Origin: Lachnospiraceae bacterium
GTDB lineage: Bacteria > Bacillota > Clostridia > Lachnospirales > Lachnospiraceae
Direction: 5' to 3'
Assembly: GCA_009774235.1 (NCBI GenBank)
Contig: VSNJ01000003.1
Span: 20,691-84,690, forward strand
DNA: 64,000 nucleotides
Shown here: piece after piece, positions 55,103 to 64,000 of the stretch
How positions within the stretch are numbered: the stretch's first letter is position 1
Layout: each line of letters opens with the position of its first letter
Made by a program: the position numbers and the translations under genes
Notes under the pieces: generated by a model
Told to the model about the DNA's origin: nothing
Database searches by the model: none
What the model saw: the letters and a program-made list of their open reading frames with translations, nothing else

Positions 55103-55987
55103 ATGCATTTTGTTAAAGCGAAAGGAATATTATCTTCAAAAAATGGAATGAATTTATACCGTGGCTGTTTCCATGGGTGTATTTATTGTGACTCAAGGAG
55201 CAAGTGTTACCATATGGAACATGATTTTGAAGATATTGAAGTTAAAGAGAATGCGGTGGAACTTTTAGAATATGCCCTTAAACATAAACGTAAAAAATGT
55301 ATGATTGGTACAGGCTCAATGACTGACCCTTATATTCCTTTGGAAATGGAAACTAGAAATGTCAGAAAAGCTTTGGACCTGATATATAAGTATGGCTTTG
55401 GATTTACAGTTATTACAAAATCAGACCTTGTTTTGCGTGATTTAGACCTTTTGCAAAAAATAAATAAAAAGACAAAATGTGTTGTACAAATAACGTTAAC
55501 TACTTATGATGAAGATTTGTGCAGAAAAATTGAACCATGTGTGAGTACAACAAAGGAACGTTTTGAGGTACTTAAACAACTGCGGGATGCAGGAATACCT
55601 GCTGTTGTATGGCTGTCACCAGTTTTGCCTTTTATCAATGATACAGAGGATAATATTTCTGGTATTTTAGATATGTGTATTGAAGCAAAAGTCTATGGCG
55701 TTATTTGTTTTGGCATGGGACTGACTCTCCGGGAAGGAAACAGGGAGTATTTTTATAAGAAGTTAGATAATCTGTTTCCAGGATTAAAGGAAAAATACAT
55801 ACAAGAATACGGAAACCAGTATATAATTGAAAGTCCAGATAGTAGCCGTTTGATGAAATTATTTTATGATAAATGCAGCAAAAATGGAATTGTCAATAAT
55901 AATAACCAGATATTCCAGTATCTTCATACCTTTGAAGAAAAAGATTTTATAAAACAATTAAGCCTTTGGGACTGGGATTTAACCTGA
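55103..55987 (+). CDS. SPL-family radical SAM protein
   Basis: Protein of 294 residues. The 4Fe-4S radical SAM site is CFHGCIYC (CxxxCxxC) near residue 23. The rest matches the spore-photoproduct-lyase/Rv2578c-like branch (MIGTGSMTDPYIPLEMETRN, GFTVITKSDLVLRDLDLL, TLTTYDEDLCRKIEP, VVWLSPVLPFINDT). The exact substrate is unknown; true SP lyase is longer. GTGAGGA lies before ATG 55103; a GTG at 55088 adds five residues. It follows the ClbS-like gene and may be part of the same DNA-damage response (inference). Confidence 0.85.
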   Translation: MHFVKAKGILSSKNGMNLYRGCFHGCIYCDSRSKCYHMEHDFEDIEVKENAVELLEYALKHKRKKCMIGTGSMTDPYIPLEMETRNVRKALDLIYKYGFGFTVITKSDLVLRDLDLLQKINKKTKCVVQITLTTYDEDLCRKIEPCVSTTKERFEVLKQLRDAGIPAVVWLSPVLPFINDTEDNISGILDMCIEAKVYGVICFGMGLTLREGNREYFYKKLDNLFPGLKEKYIQEYGNQYIIESPDSSRLMKLFYDKCSKNGIVNNNNQIFQYLHTFEEKDFIKQLSLWDWDLT

Positions 55988-56195
55988 TACTGCATGCTCC
56001 CCTAAGCAGAATATGCCTGTCTATCCTCTTATAAATTGTGTCTGTTTTCCAATAAATTTGTTCATTATTATACATTGTTATAAAAAAATAAACAAAGGAT
56101 AAACTAAAATTATGCAAAATCACCAGCTTTTTTATGTTAAAATAAGGAAATAAGAAATATGGAAATTATTTTTGCAGAAGTGAGGTTATAAGCAG

Positions 56196-57914
56196 ATGAA
56201 AGAATTACTTGTCTATATAAGAGAATATACCAAAGAATGTATACTGGGACCATTCTTTAAGCTGCTGGAGGCATGTTTTGACCTGGCAGTGCCTCTTGTA
56301 ATGGCATCAATTATTGATAAAGGAATTGCGTTAAACGACAAGGGATATATATTTAAGTATGGTGGTATTTTAGTGCTGCTTGCAATTATTGGGCTTACAT
56401 GTTCAATAACTGCACAGTTTTTTGCTGCAAAAGCCGCAACAGGGTTTGCTGCTAACCTGCGGTATGCCTTATTTAAACATATAGAATCACTTTCATTTAC
56501 AGAAATGGACGGGATAGGCACATCTACAATGATAACACGTATGACAAGTGATATAAACCAGCTGCAGTCTGGTGTAAACATGGCGTTAAGGCTTTTTTTG
56601 CGTTCACCATTTATTGTATTTGGTGCAGCAATAATGGCATTTACAATAGATGTAAAAGCAGCACTTGTCTTTGTTGTGGTAATACCGTTGCTTGCTATAG
56701 TTATATTTGGAATAATGCTTATAAGTATGCCACTATATAAAAAGGTCCAGGCAAACCTTGATAATGTACTTGGAATTACAAGGCAGAACCTTACAGGTGT
56801 GCGTGTAATACGTGCATTTAATAAAGAACAGGCAGAACTTGGCAGTTTTAATAATGGCAATGAAAGCCTTACAGTTATGCAGCTTTTTGTTGGAAGGATT
56901 GCTGCGCTTACAAATCCGGTTACTTATATAATGGTTAATATAGCACTTATAGCCCTTCTTTGGACTGGCGGGCTGCAGGTAGATGCAGGAAGCCTTACAC
57001 AAGGTGAAGTAGTGGCACTTGTAAACTATATGTCACAGATACTTGTTGAACTTGTAAAACTTGCTAATACAATAGTGCTGGCTACAAAGGCAGTAGCATG
57101 TGGTGGCAGGGTACAAAACATACTTGCTACAAGCTCTTCAATGGAAGACGGGGAGTATAAGGAAAAAGCCAGTAGTACAGATAAAGGCGGAATAGATGTG
57201 GAGTTTGAAAATGCAAGCATGATGTATAAAGGAGCTGGGGCAGATTCTATTTCAAATATAAACTTTACTGCCAAGGCAGGAAGTGTAACAGGTGTAATTG
57301 GTGGTACAGGTTCTGGAAAGTCTACCCTGGTAAACCTTATACCTAGGTTTTATGATGTTTCACAGGGATGTGTAAAAGTTGGCGGCAGGGATGTAAGGAC
57401 ATATGAAATAGATACGTTAAGACATAAGACTGGCATAGTCTTGCAGAAAGCTGTACTATTCCGTGGAACTATAAGGGATAATATATTGTGGGGAAACCCA
57501 GATGCAACAGATGAAGAGATAATAGAAGCATTAAAAGCTGCCCAGGCATGGGAGATTGTCACAGGTAAGGATAAGGGTCTTGACTATATTATAGAACAAG
57601 GAGGGCGCAACCTTTCTGGAGGACAGAAACAAAGGCTTACTATAGCCCGTGCACTTGTACGTAAGCCAGCTATACTTGTATTTGATGACAGTTCATCGGC
57701 ATTGGACTTCGCAACAGAAGCAAAACTTAGGAAATCTTTGCAGGAGCTTTCTTACAGCCCTACAATATTTATAGTATCACAAAGGACATCATCAATACAG
57801 CATGCAGACAATATACTTGTACTTGATGATGGGGAACTTGCAGGGCAGGGAACCCATGATGAGCTTGTAAAGAACTGTGAAGTATACAGGGAAATATATA
57901 ATTCGCAGGCATAA
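56196..57914 (+). CDS. ABC exporter half-transporter with degenerate catalytic site
   Basis: Protein of 572 residues: six-helix membrane domain (VIDKG..., IGLTCSITAQFFAAKAATGF) and an ATPase with Walker A GGTGSGKST, signature LSGGQKQRL and Walker B ILVFDDSSSALD. The catalytic glutamate after Walker B is Asp, as in the degenerate subunit of heterodimeric exporters such as TM287/288. It pairs with the next gene 14 bp downstream. The neighbouring two-component system and VanY-like protein suggest an envelope or drug role. Confidence 0.9.
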   Translation: MKELLVYIREYTKECILGPFFKLLEACFDLAVPLVMASIIDKGIALNDKGYIFKYGGILVLLAIIGLTCSITAQFFAAKAATGFAANLRYALFKHIESLSFTEMDGIGTSTMITRMTSDINQLQSGVNMALRLFLRSPFIVFGAAIMAFTIDVKAALVFVVVIPLLAIVIFGIMLISMPLYKKVQANLDNVLGITRQNLTGVRVIRAFNKEQAELGSFNNGNESLTVMQLFVGRIAALTNPVTYIMVNIALIALLWTGGLQVDAGSLTQGEVVALVNYMSQILVELVKLANTIVLATKAVACGGRVQNILATSSSMEDGEYKEKASSTDKGGIDVEFENASMMYKGAGADSISNINFTAKAGSVTGVIGGTGSGKSTLVNLIPRFYDVSQGCVKVGGRDVRTYEIDTLRHKTGIVLQKAVLFRGTIRDNILWGNPDATDEEIIEALKAAQAWEIVTGKDKGLDYIIEQGGRNLSGGQKQRLTIARALVRKPAILVFDDSSSALDFATEAKLRKSLQELSYSPTIFIVSQRTSSIQHADNILVLDDGELAGQGTHDELVKNCEVYREIYNSQA

Positions 57915-57928
57915 TAATGGAGGCAGTG

Positions 57929-59671
57929 ATGAAAAAGGGAAAAAATAATGATACTATAAAGAAAGTCTTAAAATATATAAAAAAATACAGGATATCAGTT
58001 ATATTATCGCTTTTTTTTGCAGCAGTGACGGTTGTACTTACTTTATATCTGCCTATCCTTACAGGTGATGCAGTAGATTATATGATAGGAAAAGGACAGG
58101 TGGATTTTGAAAAGCTTGCAGGGCTTATAGGCAGAATGGCTGTTATAATATGTGCAACAGGCATTTCACAATGGATTATGAATATATGTAACAACAAGAT
58201 AACATATAAGGTAGTAAAGGATATAAGAGAAGATGCATTTAGCAAGATGGAAATACTTCCACTTAAATATCTTGATGCACATGCGCCAGGTGATATAGTA
58301 AGCCGTATTATTGCGGATGCTGACCAGTTTGCTGATGGTCTTCTTATGGGTTTTACACAGGCATTTACAGGAGTTTTGTCAATTATAGGTACTCTTTTGT
58401 TTATGTTAAGTATTAATGTATGGATAACTTTAGTAGTTGTAATTGTAACCCCGCTTTCATTTTTTGTAGCAGGATTTATTTCAAGAAGGACATATAAAAT
58501 GTTCCAGCTGCAGTCAGCTGCCAGAGGGGAACAGACTTCACTTATTGATGAGATGGTAGGCAGCCAGAAGGTAGTGCAGGCATACAGCCATGAAGATGCA
58601 GCATTGGAGAAATTTAGTGAAATAAATGGAAGGCTTAAGAAATATTCACTTGATGCAACATTTTATTCATCTATTACAAATCCTGCGACAAGATTTGTAA
58701 ATAATCTTGTATATGCAGGTGTTGGAATTACGGGTGCATTATTTGTATTAAATGGATATCTTACAGTCGGAGGGCTTTCATGTTTCCTTGGGTATGCCAA
58801 CCAGTATACAAAGCCATTTAATGAAATATCAGGTGTTATAACAGAGCTGCAGAATGCACTTGCATGTGCAGCACGTGTATTTGAACTTATAGAAGAAGAG
58901 CCACAGGTGCCAGATGACAAAGATGCAAAAGCGCCAGATACAGTTAAGGGCGAAGTGGTATTTGATAATGTACATTTCTCATATGTACCTGACAAGAAGC
59001 TTATAACAGGGTTTAACCTGCATGTAAAGCCAGGACAGCGTGTAGCCATAGTTGGGCCTACAGGGTGTGGCAAAACTACAGTTATAAACCTGGTTATGAG
59101 GTTTTATGATGTGGGCAGTGGCAGTATTAAGGTTGATGGAACAGATATAAGGCATATGACACGCCAAAGCCTGCGTGGTAATATAGGAATGGTACTGCAG
59201 GAAACATGGATTAAGGATGGCACAATATTTGATAATATTGTAATAGGAAAGCCAGATGCAACAAAAGAAGAAGCCATAGAAGCAGCTAAAGCATCACATG
59301 CACACAGTTTTATAAAGAGGCTTCCAGATGGTTATGATACTATTGTAAAGGAAGACGGAAGCAATCTTTCCCAAGGACAGAAGCAGCTTTTGTGTATAGC
59401 AAGGGTAATGCTGTGTAGCCCTCCGATGCTTATTCTTGATGAAGCGACTTCTTCAATAGATACCCGTACAGAATTAAAGATACAGAATGCATTTGCAAAG
59501 CTTATGGAAGGCAGGACCAGTTTTATAGTTGCACACCGCTTATCTACAATACAAAATGCAGATATAATACTTGTTATGAAAGATGGCAATATAATTGAAC
59601 AAGGTAACCATGAGAACCTGCTTAAGAAGGGCGGATTTTATGCTAATCTTTATAATAGCCAGTTCGCATAA
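57929..59671 (+). CDS. ABC exporter half-transporter with consensus catalytic site
   Basis: Protein of 580 residues, six-helix membrane domain (ISVILSLFFAAVTVVLTLYL, FTGVLSIIGTLLFMLSINVW) and ATPase with Walker A GPTGCGKTT, signature LSQGQKQLL and Walker B MLILDEATSSIDT. The catalytic glutamate is present, so it supplies the active site for the heterodimer. GGAGG precedes ATG 57929; ATG 57917 overlaps the ribosome site and is rejected. A hairpin with a short T-run follows at 59731. Confidence 0.9.
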   Translation: MKKGKNNDTIKKVLKYIKKYRISVILSLFFAAVTVVLTLYLPILTGDAVDYMIGKGQVDFEKLAGLIGRMAVIICATGISQWIMNICNNKITYKVVKDIREDAFSKMEILPLKYLDAHAPGDIVSRIIADADQFADGLLMGFTQAFTGVLSIIGTLLFMLSINVWITLVVVIVTPLSFFVAGFISRRTYKMFQLQSAARGEQTSLIDEMVGSQKVVQAYSHEDAALEKFSEINGRLKKYSLDATFYSSITNPATRFVNNLVYAGVGITGALFVLNGYLTVGGLSCFLGYANQYTKPFNEISGVITELQNALACAARVFELIEEEPQVPDDKDAKAPDTVKGEVVFDNVHFSYVPDKKLITGFNLHVKPGQRVAIVGPTGCGKTTVINLVMRFYDVGSGSIKVDGTDIRHMTRQSLRGNIGMVLQETWIKDGTIFDNIVIGKPDATKEEAIEAAKASHAHSFIKRLPDGYDTIVKEDGSNLSQGQKQLLCIARVMLCSPPMLILDEATSSIDTRTELKIQNAFAKLMEGRTSFIVAHRLSTIQNADIILVMKDGNIIEQGNHENLLKKGGFYANLYNSQFA

Positions 59672-59730
59672 TAAAATAAATAGATACAAAAATGATGCAA
59701 AATAGTTATAAATTATATAAAAATTACAAC

Positions 59731-59767
59731 CAGGAGGAGTTATCTGAAAGGATGCTCTTCCTGTTTT
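59731..59767 (+). terminator. Terminator-like hairpin after the ABC pair
   Basis: CAGGAGGAG (59731-59739) pairs with CTCTTCCTG (59755-59763, one G-U pair), followed by TTTTG. The T-run is short, so termination may be partial. Confidence 0.5.
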
Positions 59768-59791
59768 GTATGGTGAAAATGGCGGTAAATT

Positions 59792-60457
59792 ATGAATAAA
59801 ATTTTAATTGTAGAAGATGAAGAGGCTATTGCTGCATTAATCCGTATGAACTTAACTAAAGCAGGATACCAGTGTGATTTAGCCTGTAGTGGTGATGAGG
59901 GTGCAGACAAGCTTTCTGAAAATAATTATGACTTATGCCTGCTTGATATAATGCTTCCTGGAATTAATGGGTATGAACTGCTTTCTTATGCGAAGTCACT
60001 TGAAGTACCTGTTATTTTTGTTACAGCTAAAGGTACTACAGAGGATAAAGTAAAAGGTTTAAAATCAGGTGCAGATGATTATATTACCAAACCATTTGAA
60101 GTGCTTGAGCTTCTTGCAAGGGTTGAGAATGTGTTAAGGCGTTTTAATAAGACAGGAAGGTATATAAATATAGCAGGGCTTAATATAGATACAACAGCAA
60201 GAATAGTAAAGAGAGATGGTACAGTTCTTAAACTTACGTATAAAGAATTTGACCTTCTGCTGCTTTTTGCAAGAAACCCTGGCACAGCACTTTACAGGGA
60301 AACTATATATGAACGTGTGTGGGACAGCCCGTATATGGGTGACAGCAGGACAGTTGACCTGCATGTGCAAAGGCTGCGCAAGAAAGCGGGGCTTGAGGGG
60401 AATATTGAAGCGGTATATAAAGTTGGATACAGGTTTGTGCCAGGGGAAGATATATGA
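59792..60457 (+). CDS. OmpR-family response regulator
   Basis: Protein of 221 residues: receiver domain (LIVEDEEAIAA acidic pair, LCLLDIMLPGINGYELL phospho-acceptor, VIFVTAKGT, YITKPFEVLE) and a winged helix (LTYKEFDLLLLFARNPGTAL, DSRTVDLHVQRLRKKAG). It is VanR/PhoB-like. The kinase gene overlaps its end by 4 bp, so the two form a coupled pair. The ABC genes upstream and VanY-like gene downstream are likely targets. Confidence 0.93.
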   Translation: MNKILIVEDEEAIAALIRMNLTKAGYQCDLACSGDEGADKLSENNYDLCLLDIMLPGINGYELLSYAKSLEVPVIFVTAKGTTEDKVKGLKSGADDYITKPFEVLELLARVENVLRRFNKTGRYINIAGLNIDTTARIVKRDGTVLKLTYKEFDLLLLFARNPGTALYRETIYERVWDSPYMGDSRTVDLHVQRLRKKAGLEGNIEAVYKVGYRFVPGEDI

Positions 60458-61860
60458 GGTTATTCTGGAAATTATTTATAACAATGTTATGTTTTGTAAC
60501 AGCAGCATTTATGGTATTTGGAAATATAATTATAAATATACCATTTAAGTCTTCACTAGAAAGGGAAACTAACAGGAGCGTGGAAGAAATGCATATTTTA
60601 TTATATGCTGTTACTGCTTCACTTGACGGGCTTCCTGATGGGTACAAAGCTTCTGATATGGCAGTTGCTGAAATAACAAAATCACTTGAAAAAAACCTTG
60701 AAAATAATAATAGCATAGTTATTTATAATGAATCCAAGGAAATTATATATAATAGCAGTGGTTATGAAAGTACCCTGGTTAATGCAGGACAAAAGGACAA
60801 TTATGGTATATATAGTATATCAGAACATAATGGAAGTTATTTTATAGAATGTTTTTTTGAAGTTAAAAGCAAAGCAGGAAATTATTATATTGGCATAAAT
60901 AAAGAAATAGATTTTATATTTGAGGACAGGGAAATATTATATAAAAATTACAGGTTTGCACTTGTGGTATTATTTATATTTTCAGCAGTTTTATCTTTTT
61001 TATTTTCAATAAGTTTTACAAGACCTGTAAGAAAACTTTCTTTGGCGGCAAGAGACCTGGCAGATGGTAATTACCAGAGACGTGTAAAGCCATCTGGCAA
61101 TGATGAGGTAACAGCACTTGTTAATGACTTTAACAGTATGGCAGGACAGCTTGAAGATAATATACACAAGCTGGAGGAAGACGCAAGAAGGCAGGAGGAA
61201 TTTACAGAAGCGTTTTCACATGAACTGAAGACACCGCTTACATCTATTATTGGTTATTCTGATATGCTGCGTTCAATGGATTTGTCCAAGGAAGATATTA
61301 TCACATCTGCCAGCTATATTTTTAAGGAGGGCAAGCGTCTTGAAAGGCTTGCTTATAAAATGATGGAATTGTCATTTGCTGGCAGGCAGAAGATAGAAAT
61401 GGTGGCTGTAGATACAAAAGAACTGGAAGAAAAGATACAAAAGAATACAGAATATCTTTTAAAACCTAAGGGAATATCCCTTGTTACAAATGTAGGACAA
61501 GGAGTTATATATGGTGATATGGATTTACTTGAATCGCTTTTTTTAAACCTGGTTGATAATGCACGTAAGGCATGTGATGTAGATGGAAGCATTATGCTGG
61601 AAGGCAGGAATGAAAATAATGGATATTGTTTTTGGGTAAAAGATAATGGCTGTGGTATACCAGAGAGTGAGATTAAAAAGATTACAGATGCTTTTTATAT
61701 GGTGGATAAATCACGTGCAAGAAAAGAAGGCGGTGCGGGCATTGGTCTTGCTTTATGTGTTAAAATTGCACATCTGCATAATGCTGTATTTGAAATAAAA
61801 AGCAAGGAAGGCTGTGGTACACAGGTTATATTAAAGTTCAGGAAGGATAGAAATGAATAG
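60454..61860 (+). CDS. Sensor histidine kinase with HAMP domain
   Basis: Protein of 468 residues: membrane helix (LFITMLCFVTAAFMVFGNII), an extracellular domain of about 125 residues, second helix (FALVVLFIFSAVLSFLFSIS), HAMP (TRPVRKLSLAARDLADGNYQ), phospho-acceptor FSHELKTPLTSIIGYSDMLR, N box NLVDNARKA, and G boxes DNGCGIPE and GGAGIGLALC. It pairs with the upstream OmpR-type regulator. It overlaps the next gene by 8 bp. Confidence 0.93.
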   Translation: MRLFWKLFITMLCFVTAAFMVFGNIIINIPFKSSLERETNRSVEEMHILLYAVTASLDGLPDGYKASDMAVAEITKSLEKNLENNNSIVIYNESKEIIYNSSGYESTLVNAGQKDNYGIYSISEHNGSYFIECFFEVKSKAGNYYIGINKEIDFIFEDREILYKNYRFALVVLFIFSAVLSFLFSISFTRPVRKLSLAARDLADGNYQRRVKPSGNDEVTALVNDFNSMAGQLEDNIHKLEEDARRQEEFTEAFSHELKTPLTSIIGYSDMLRSMDLSKEDIITSASYIFKEGKRLERLAYKMMELSFAGRQKIEMVAVDTKELEEKIQKNTEYLLKPKGISLVTNVGQGVIYGDMDLLESLFLNLVDNARKACDVDGSIMLEGRNENNGYCFWVKDNGCGIPESEIKKITDAFYMVDKSRARKEGGAGIGLALCVKIAHLHNAVFEIKSKEGCGTQVILKFRKDRNE

Positions 61861-62671
61861 AAAAAGACAGGTTATAAGTACCGCAGCAGGCATTATACTT
61901 GTGTGCCTGCTGTTTACACTTGCAATGGTTCTGCCAGGTTATTATACAGATTATACAGACAAGAAACTTCTGGATAAGATGGAATATATAAATGCAAGTT
62001 ATGATGCATATGAAGTATCATATACCTCTTTTGTAGAAAAAATAAAAGCAATAGGCAAAATAACATCTGCTGGCAACAATTATAATTCTGTAAAAATAAA
62101 TGACAATAGTATTAGTTATAAAAACATAAATAAAATTATAAGAAAAGAATTTAATGTTTTATATAAGTGTGGTGTATTAAAAAGAAAAATACGGTTACGT
62201 GCGGGGAAAATAACTTCGTGTGAAAAATATATGTTATATCCGTCTGCTGGTAATAACAATATAAAGGGAATAACATTTATAAAAACAGTATACAAGTTAA
62301 AAAAAGGTGAAATAGAAGTTTATATTGATGAAGAATACCACAAAATATATGATTTTACAATTCCGTATGAATTGTATATTGAAGCTGGTAATGAAGTTGT
62401 AAATAATACAAAATCCCAGAGTTATGATTATGTAAAAAAGAGTCCAGAATATACAGAACCATATTATACATTTTTAGAATGTTTGTTTAATTATTTTAAT
62501 TATAATATATCAGGAAATACTATAGTATTTAAACAGACAGATATAAATAATGTTTATAGTGCAGGGTTTATAGAATTTGAAGATGGTACAATAGTTGAAG
62601 TTGGGAGATGGGTTTATACAGATTTAAAAGAGTATGTCCATATAGGAATTAACTTAAAGTATAAATTATAA
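61853..62671 (+). CDS. Unknown exported protein, 272 residues
   Basis: It has an N-terminal hydrophobic segment (ISTAAGIILVCLLFTLAMVL), no lipobox cysteine that I can clearly place, and a mature part rich in Tyr, Asn and Lys. No family is recognised. It overlaps the kinase gene by 8 bp and precedes the VanY-like gene, so it probably belongs to the same operon and may work at the cell surface, perhaps tuning the kinase (inference). Confidence 0.65.
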   Translation: MNRKRQVISTAAGIILVCLLFTLAMVLPGYYTDYTDKKLLDKMEYINASYDAYEVSYTSFVEKIKAIGKITSAGNNYNSVKINDNSISYKNINKIIRKEFNVLYKCGVLKRKIRLRAGKITSCEKYMLYPSAGNNNIKGITFIKTVYKLKKGEIEVYIDEEYHKIYDFTIPYELYIEAGNEVVNNTKSQSYDYVKKSPEYTEPYYTFLECLFNYFNYNISGNTIVFKQTDINNVYSAGFIEFEDGTIVEVGRWVYTDLKEYVHIGINLKYKL

Positions 62672-62829
62672 AATAGTAATTATACATTTATGATGCAAAT
62701 TTGAAATAAAAATTATACAGCAGGAAGCTATTATTATTTAAAGTTTTATATGTAAAGAGTAACAACAGTGCTTTTAGTACGCAATGGTACTGTAACCAGA
62801 TTATAACTTTAGATAAGGAGAATAGCAGA

Positions 62830-63654
62830 ATGGTTAAAAGAATATTTAAAAGTTTATTATGTTGTATAATTTGTGTGGTAATGGTTTTAGGAATATTTTG
62901 TTTTATGGCTTTGAAAAGTGGCAATAAGGCAGGGCTGGCAGAAAGTGTAAAATATAATGTAAAATTAAATGATAATTATAAGAAGCAAGATAGTTTAGAT
63001 AATTCTTATACAAATATACAAGATAGTATTAGTATAAATAATGGTTCTGACAAAAAGAAAAGTAAAAAGTGCCTTAAGATTTTTAATAAAAATAAAGAAC
63101 TGCTTGTGCTTGCTAACAGGGATAACCCACTGGAATATGATTATAACCCGTTTTTAATGTATATATGTAACGGAAGGTTACAGGCTTCTTTTTATCTTTA
63201 TGATGATTTAGTAAATATGCTTTCAGAGGCAAAGGAGCATGGTTATAGTTACTGGATAGCTTCTGCTTATAGAAGCCCTGAGAAGCAACAGAGGCTTGTT
63301 GATGAAGATGTAAATGCATTTATAAATAAGGGTATGTCATATGAAGATGCATTAAAAGAAGTATATAAGGAAACTATGCCAGCAGGATGCAGTGAACACC
63401 AGACAGGGCTTGCACTTGATATACTTTGTTCAGGTAATACTAATATGGATGTTTCCCAAAAGGAAGAGCCTGGTAATAAGTGGCTTAGGGAAAATTGTTA
63501 TAAATTTGGTTTTATATTGCGCTATCCAGAAGATAAAACACAGGTTACAGGAGTTAATTTTGAACCTTGGCACTTTAGGTATGTTGGTAAAGAGGCAGCA
63601 CAATATATAATGAAAAAACATATTACATTAGAGGAATTTTACCAGAGGTTATAA
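62830..63654 (+). CDS. M15-family D,D-carboxypeptidase, VanY-like
   Basis: Protein of 274 residues: N-terminal membrane helix (LLCCIICVVMVLGIFCFMAL), a short linker, then the M15B domain (WIASAYRSPEKQQRLVDEDV, zinc ligands in GCSEHQTGLALD and NFEPWHFRYVG). VanY removes the terminal D-Ala from peptidoglycan stems, which lowers glycopeptide binding. Vancomycin resistance is not implied by this alone, since such enzymes are also part of normal wall turnover. AAGGAG lies before ATG 62830. It ends 10 bp before the terminal repeats. Confidence 0.88.
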   Translation: MVKRIFKSLLCCIICVVMVLGIFCFMALKSGNKAGLAESVKYNVKLNDNYKKQDSLDNSYTNIQDSISINNGSDKKKSKKCLKIFNKNKELLVLANRDNPLEYDYNPFLMYICNGRLQASFYLYDDLVNMLSEAKEHGYSYWIASAYRSPEKQQRLVDEDVNAFINKGMSYEDALKEVYKETMPAGCSEHQTGLALDILCSGNTNMDVSQKEEPGNKWLRENCYKFGFILRYPEDKTQVTGVNFEPWHFRYVGKEAAQYIMKKHITLEEFYQRL

Positions 63655-63663
63655 AGAAGGAGG

Positions 63664-63790
63664 TTATGGGTGTTTGAAAATTAAACATCTTACAAGTTAT
63701 GTGGCTCTGGCAATTCCAAAATTTCCTCCAGGTAGCACGCTTCCTTTTGGATGCAATGTCATTTAGTTAAGCAACTTTATTGTAAATGGA
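63664..63790 (+). repeat. Palindromic repeat element, copy C (partial)
   Basis: It begins TTATGGGTGTTTGAAAATTA and CTCTGGCAATTCCAAAATTT like copy D, then diverges; the right half is mostly lost. It lies in direct tandem with copy D. Confidence 0.7.
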
Positions 63791-63795
63791 AATGT

Positions 63796-64000
63796 TATGG
63801 ATGTTTAAAAATTAAATATTTCATAAGTTATGTGGCTCTGGCAATTCCAAAATTTTACCACCAGCAGCACGCTTTCGCTTGGATGGGATGCGCAGTGGTG
63901 CATAAAATCTGAAAAGACCAGATTTAAGCACCAGCGCCCCCAAACAGCTGCTTTATGGTAAAACATTTGGAACTTGCCAGAGTAATATAATCTTTGTATA
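63796..64000 (+). repeat. Palindromic repeat element, copy D
   Basis: Arms CTCTGGCAATTCCAAAATTT and AACATTTGGAACTTGCCAGA are inverted. The middle includes GGATGGGATGCGCAGTGGTG and TTTAAGCACCAGCGCCCCCA as in copies A and B, but lacks the GCCATG..CATGGC hairpin. It probably runs past the window end. Confidence 0.8.

Noticed and set aside
57917..57928. ATG 57917 as start of the second ABC gene
   Set aside because: It overlaps the GGAGG ribosome site that serves ATG 57929.
1..64000. CRISPR arrays, rRNA, tRNA genes and intact insertion sequences
   Set aside because: I saw no regularly spaced direct repeats, no rRNA or tRNA signatures and no transposase or integrase gene. A tRNA search program would be needed to be fully sure.

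Overview
The window looks like chromosomal DNA from a low-GC Gram-positive Clostridia, most likely Lachnospiraceae. This rests on an A+T-rich sequence with strong GGAGG ribosome sites, a SAM-I riboswitch before metK, DUF6273 surface proteins, GHKL/LytTR two-component pairs, and a hslO / clpC / radA housekeeping block. The family call is from gene content and protein style, not a database match.

Layout. 1-4.2 kb: end of a NarL-type regulator, an EamA transporter, and a secreted M13 metallopeptidase with two Ig-like domains. 4.4-7.2 kb: a two-gene restriction-modification system shaped like BcgI (nuclease-methylase fusion plus specificity subunit). 7.3-9.4 kb: a palindromic repeat, then a Lsa-like ABC-F ATPase behind a leader that looks like an attenuator. 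9.6-15.1 kb (minus strand): LytTR regulator, GHKL kinase and a two-subunit ABC exporter. 15.4-20.5 kb: accessory genes, including a GNAT pseudogene with two in-frame stops, an XRE/GyrI regulator with an unknown zinc-ribbon partner, and a GNAT-methyltransferase fusion behind a leader peptide and two terminator-like hairpins. 20.8-32.3 kb: conserved genes metK (SAM riboswitch), cca, a GH13 glycosidase, a TrpYZ-like ABC transporter, uvrA and a yfbR-like nucleotidase.

32.4-41.5 kb is an accessory island bracketed by two inverted copies of a ~100-bp repeat. It is rich in decay: an orphan RelB-like antitoxin with only the tail of its toxin, an intact C5 methyltransferase beside a frameshifted Eco47II-like endonuclease, a frameshifted LRR gene, and four DUF6273 paralogs (two with signal peptides, one without, one collapsed) that diverge most between the RSPG and GVRPAL motifs.

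41.7-51.9 kb returns to core functions: a methyltransferase, Hsp33, two exported wall/surface proteins, ClpC, RadA and small conserved proteins. 52-56 kb has a THUMP RNA methyltransferase, then a WYL regulator next to a ClbS/DfsB-like protein and a radical SAM protein; two matching palindromic operators suggest one regulon. 56.2-63.7 kb is an envelope module: heterodimeric ABC exporter, OmpR-type regulator, kinase, an unknown exported protein and a VanY-like carboxypeptidase. The window ends in two tandem copies of the same palindromic repeat seen at 7.3 and 20.6 kb.

The most interesting items are the two attenuator-type leaders before putative antibiotic-response genes, the recurring palindromic repeat, the inverted-repeat-bracketed DUF6273/restriction island, and the WYL-ClbS-radical SAM regulon.
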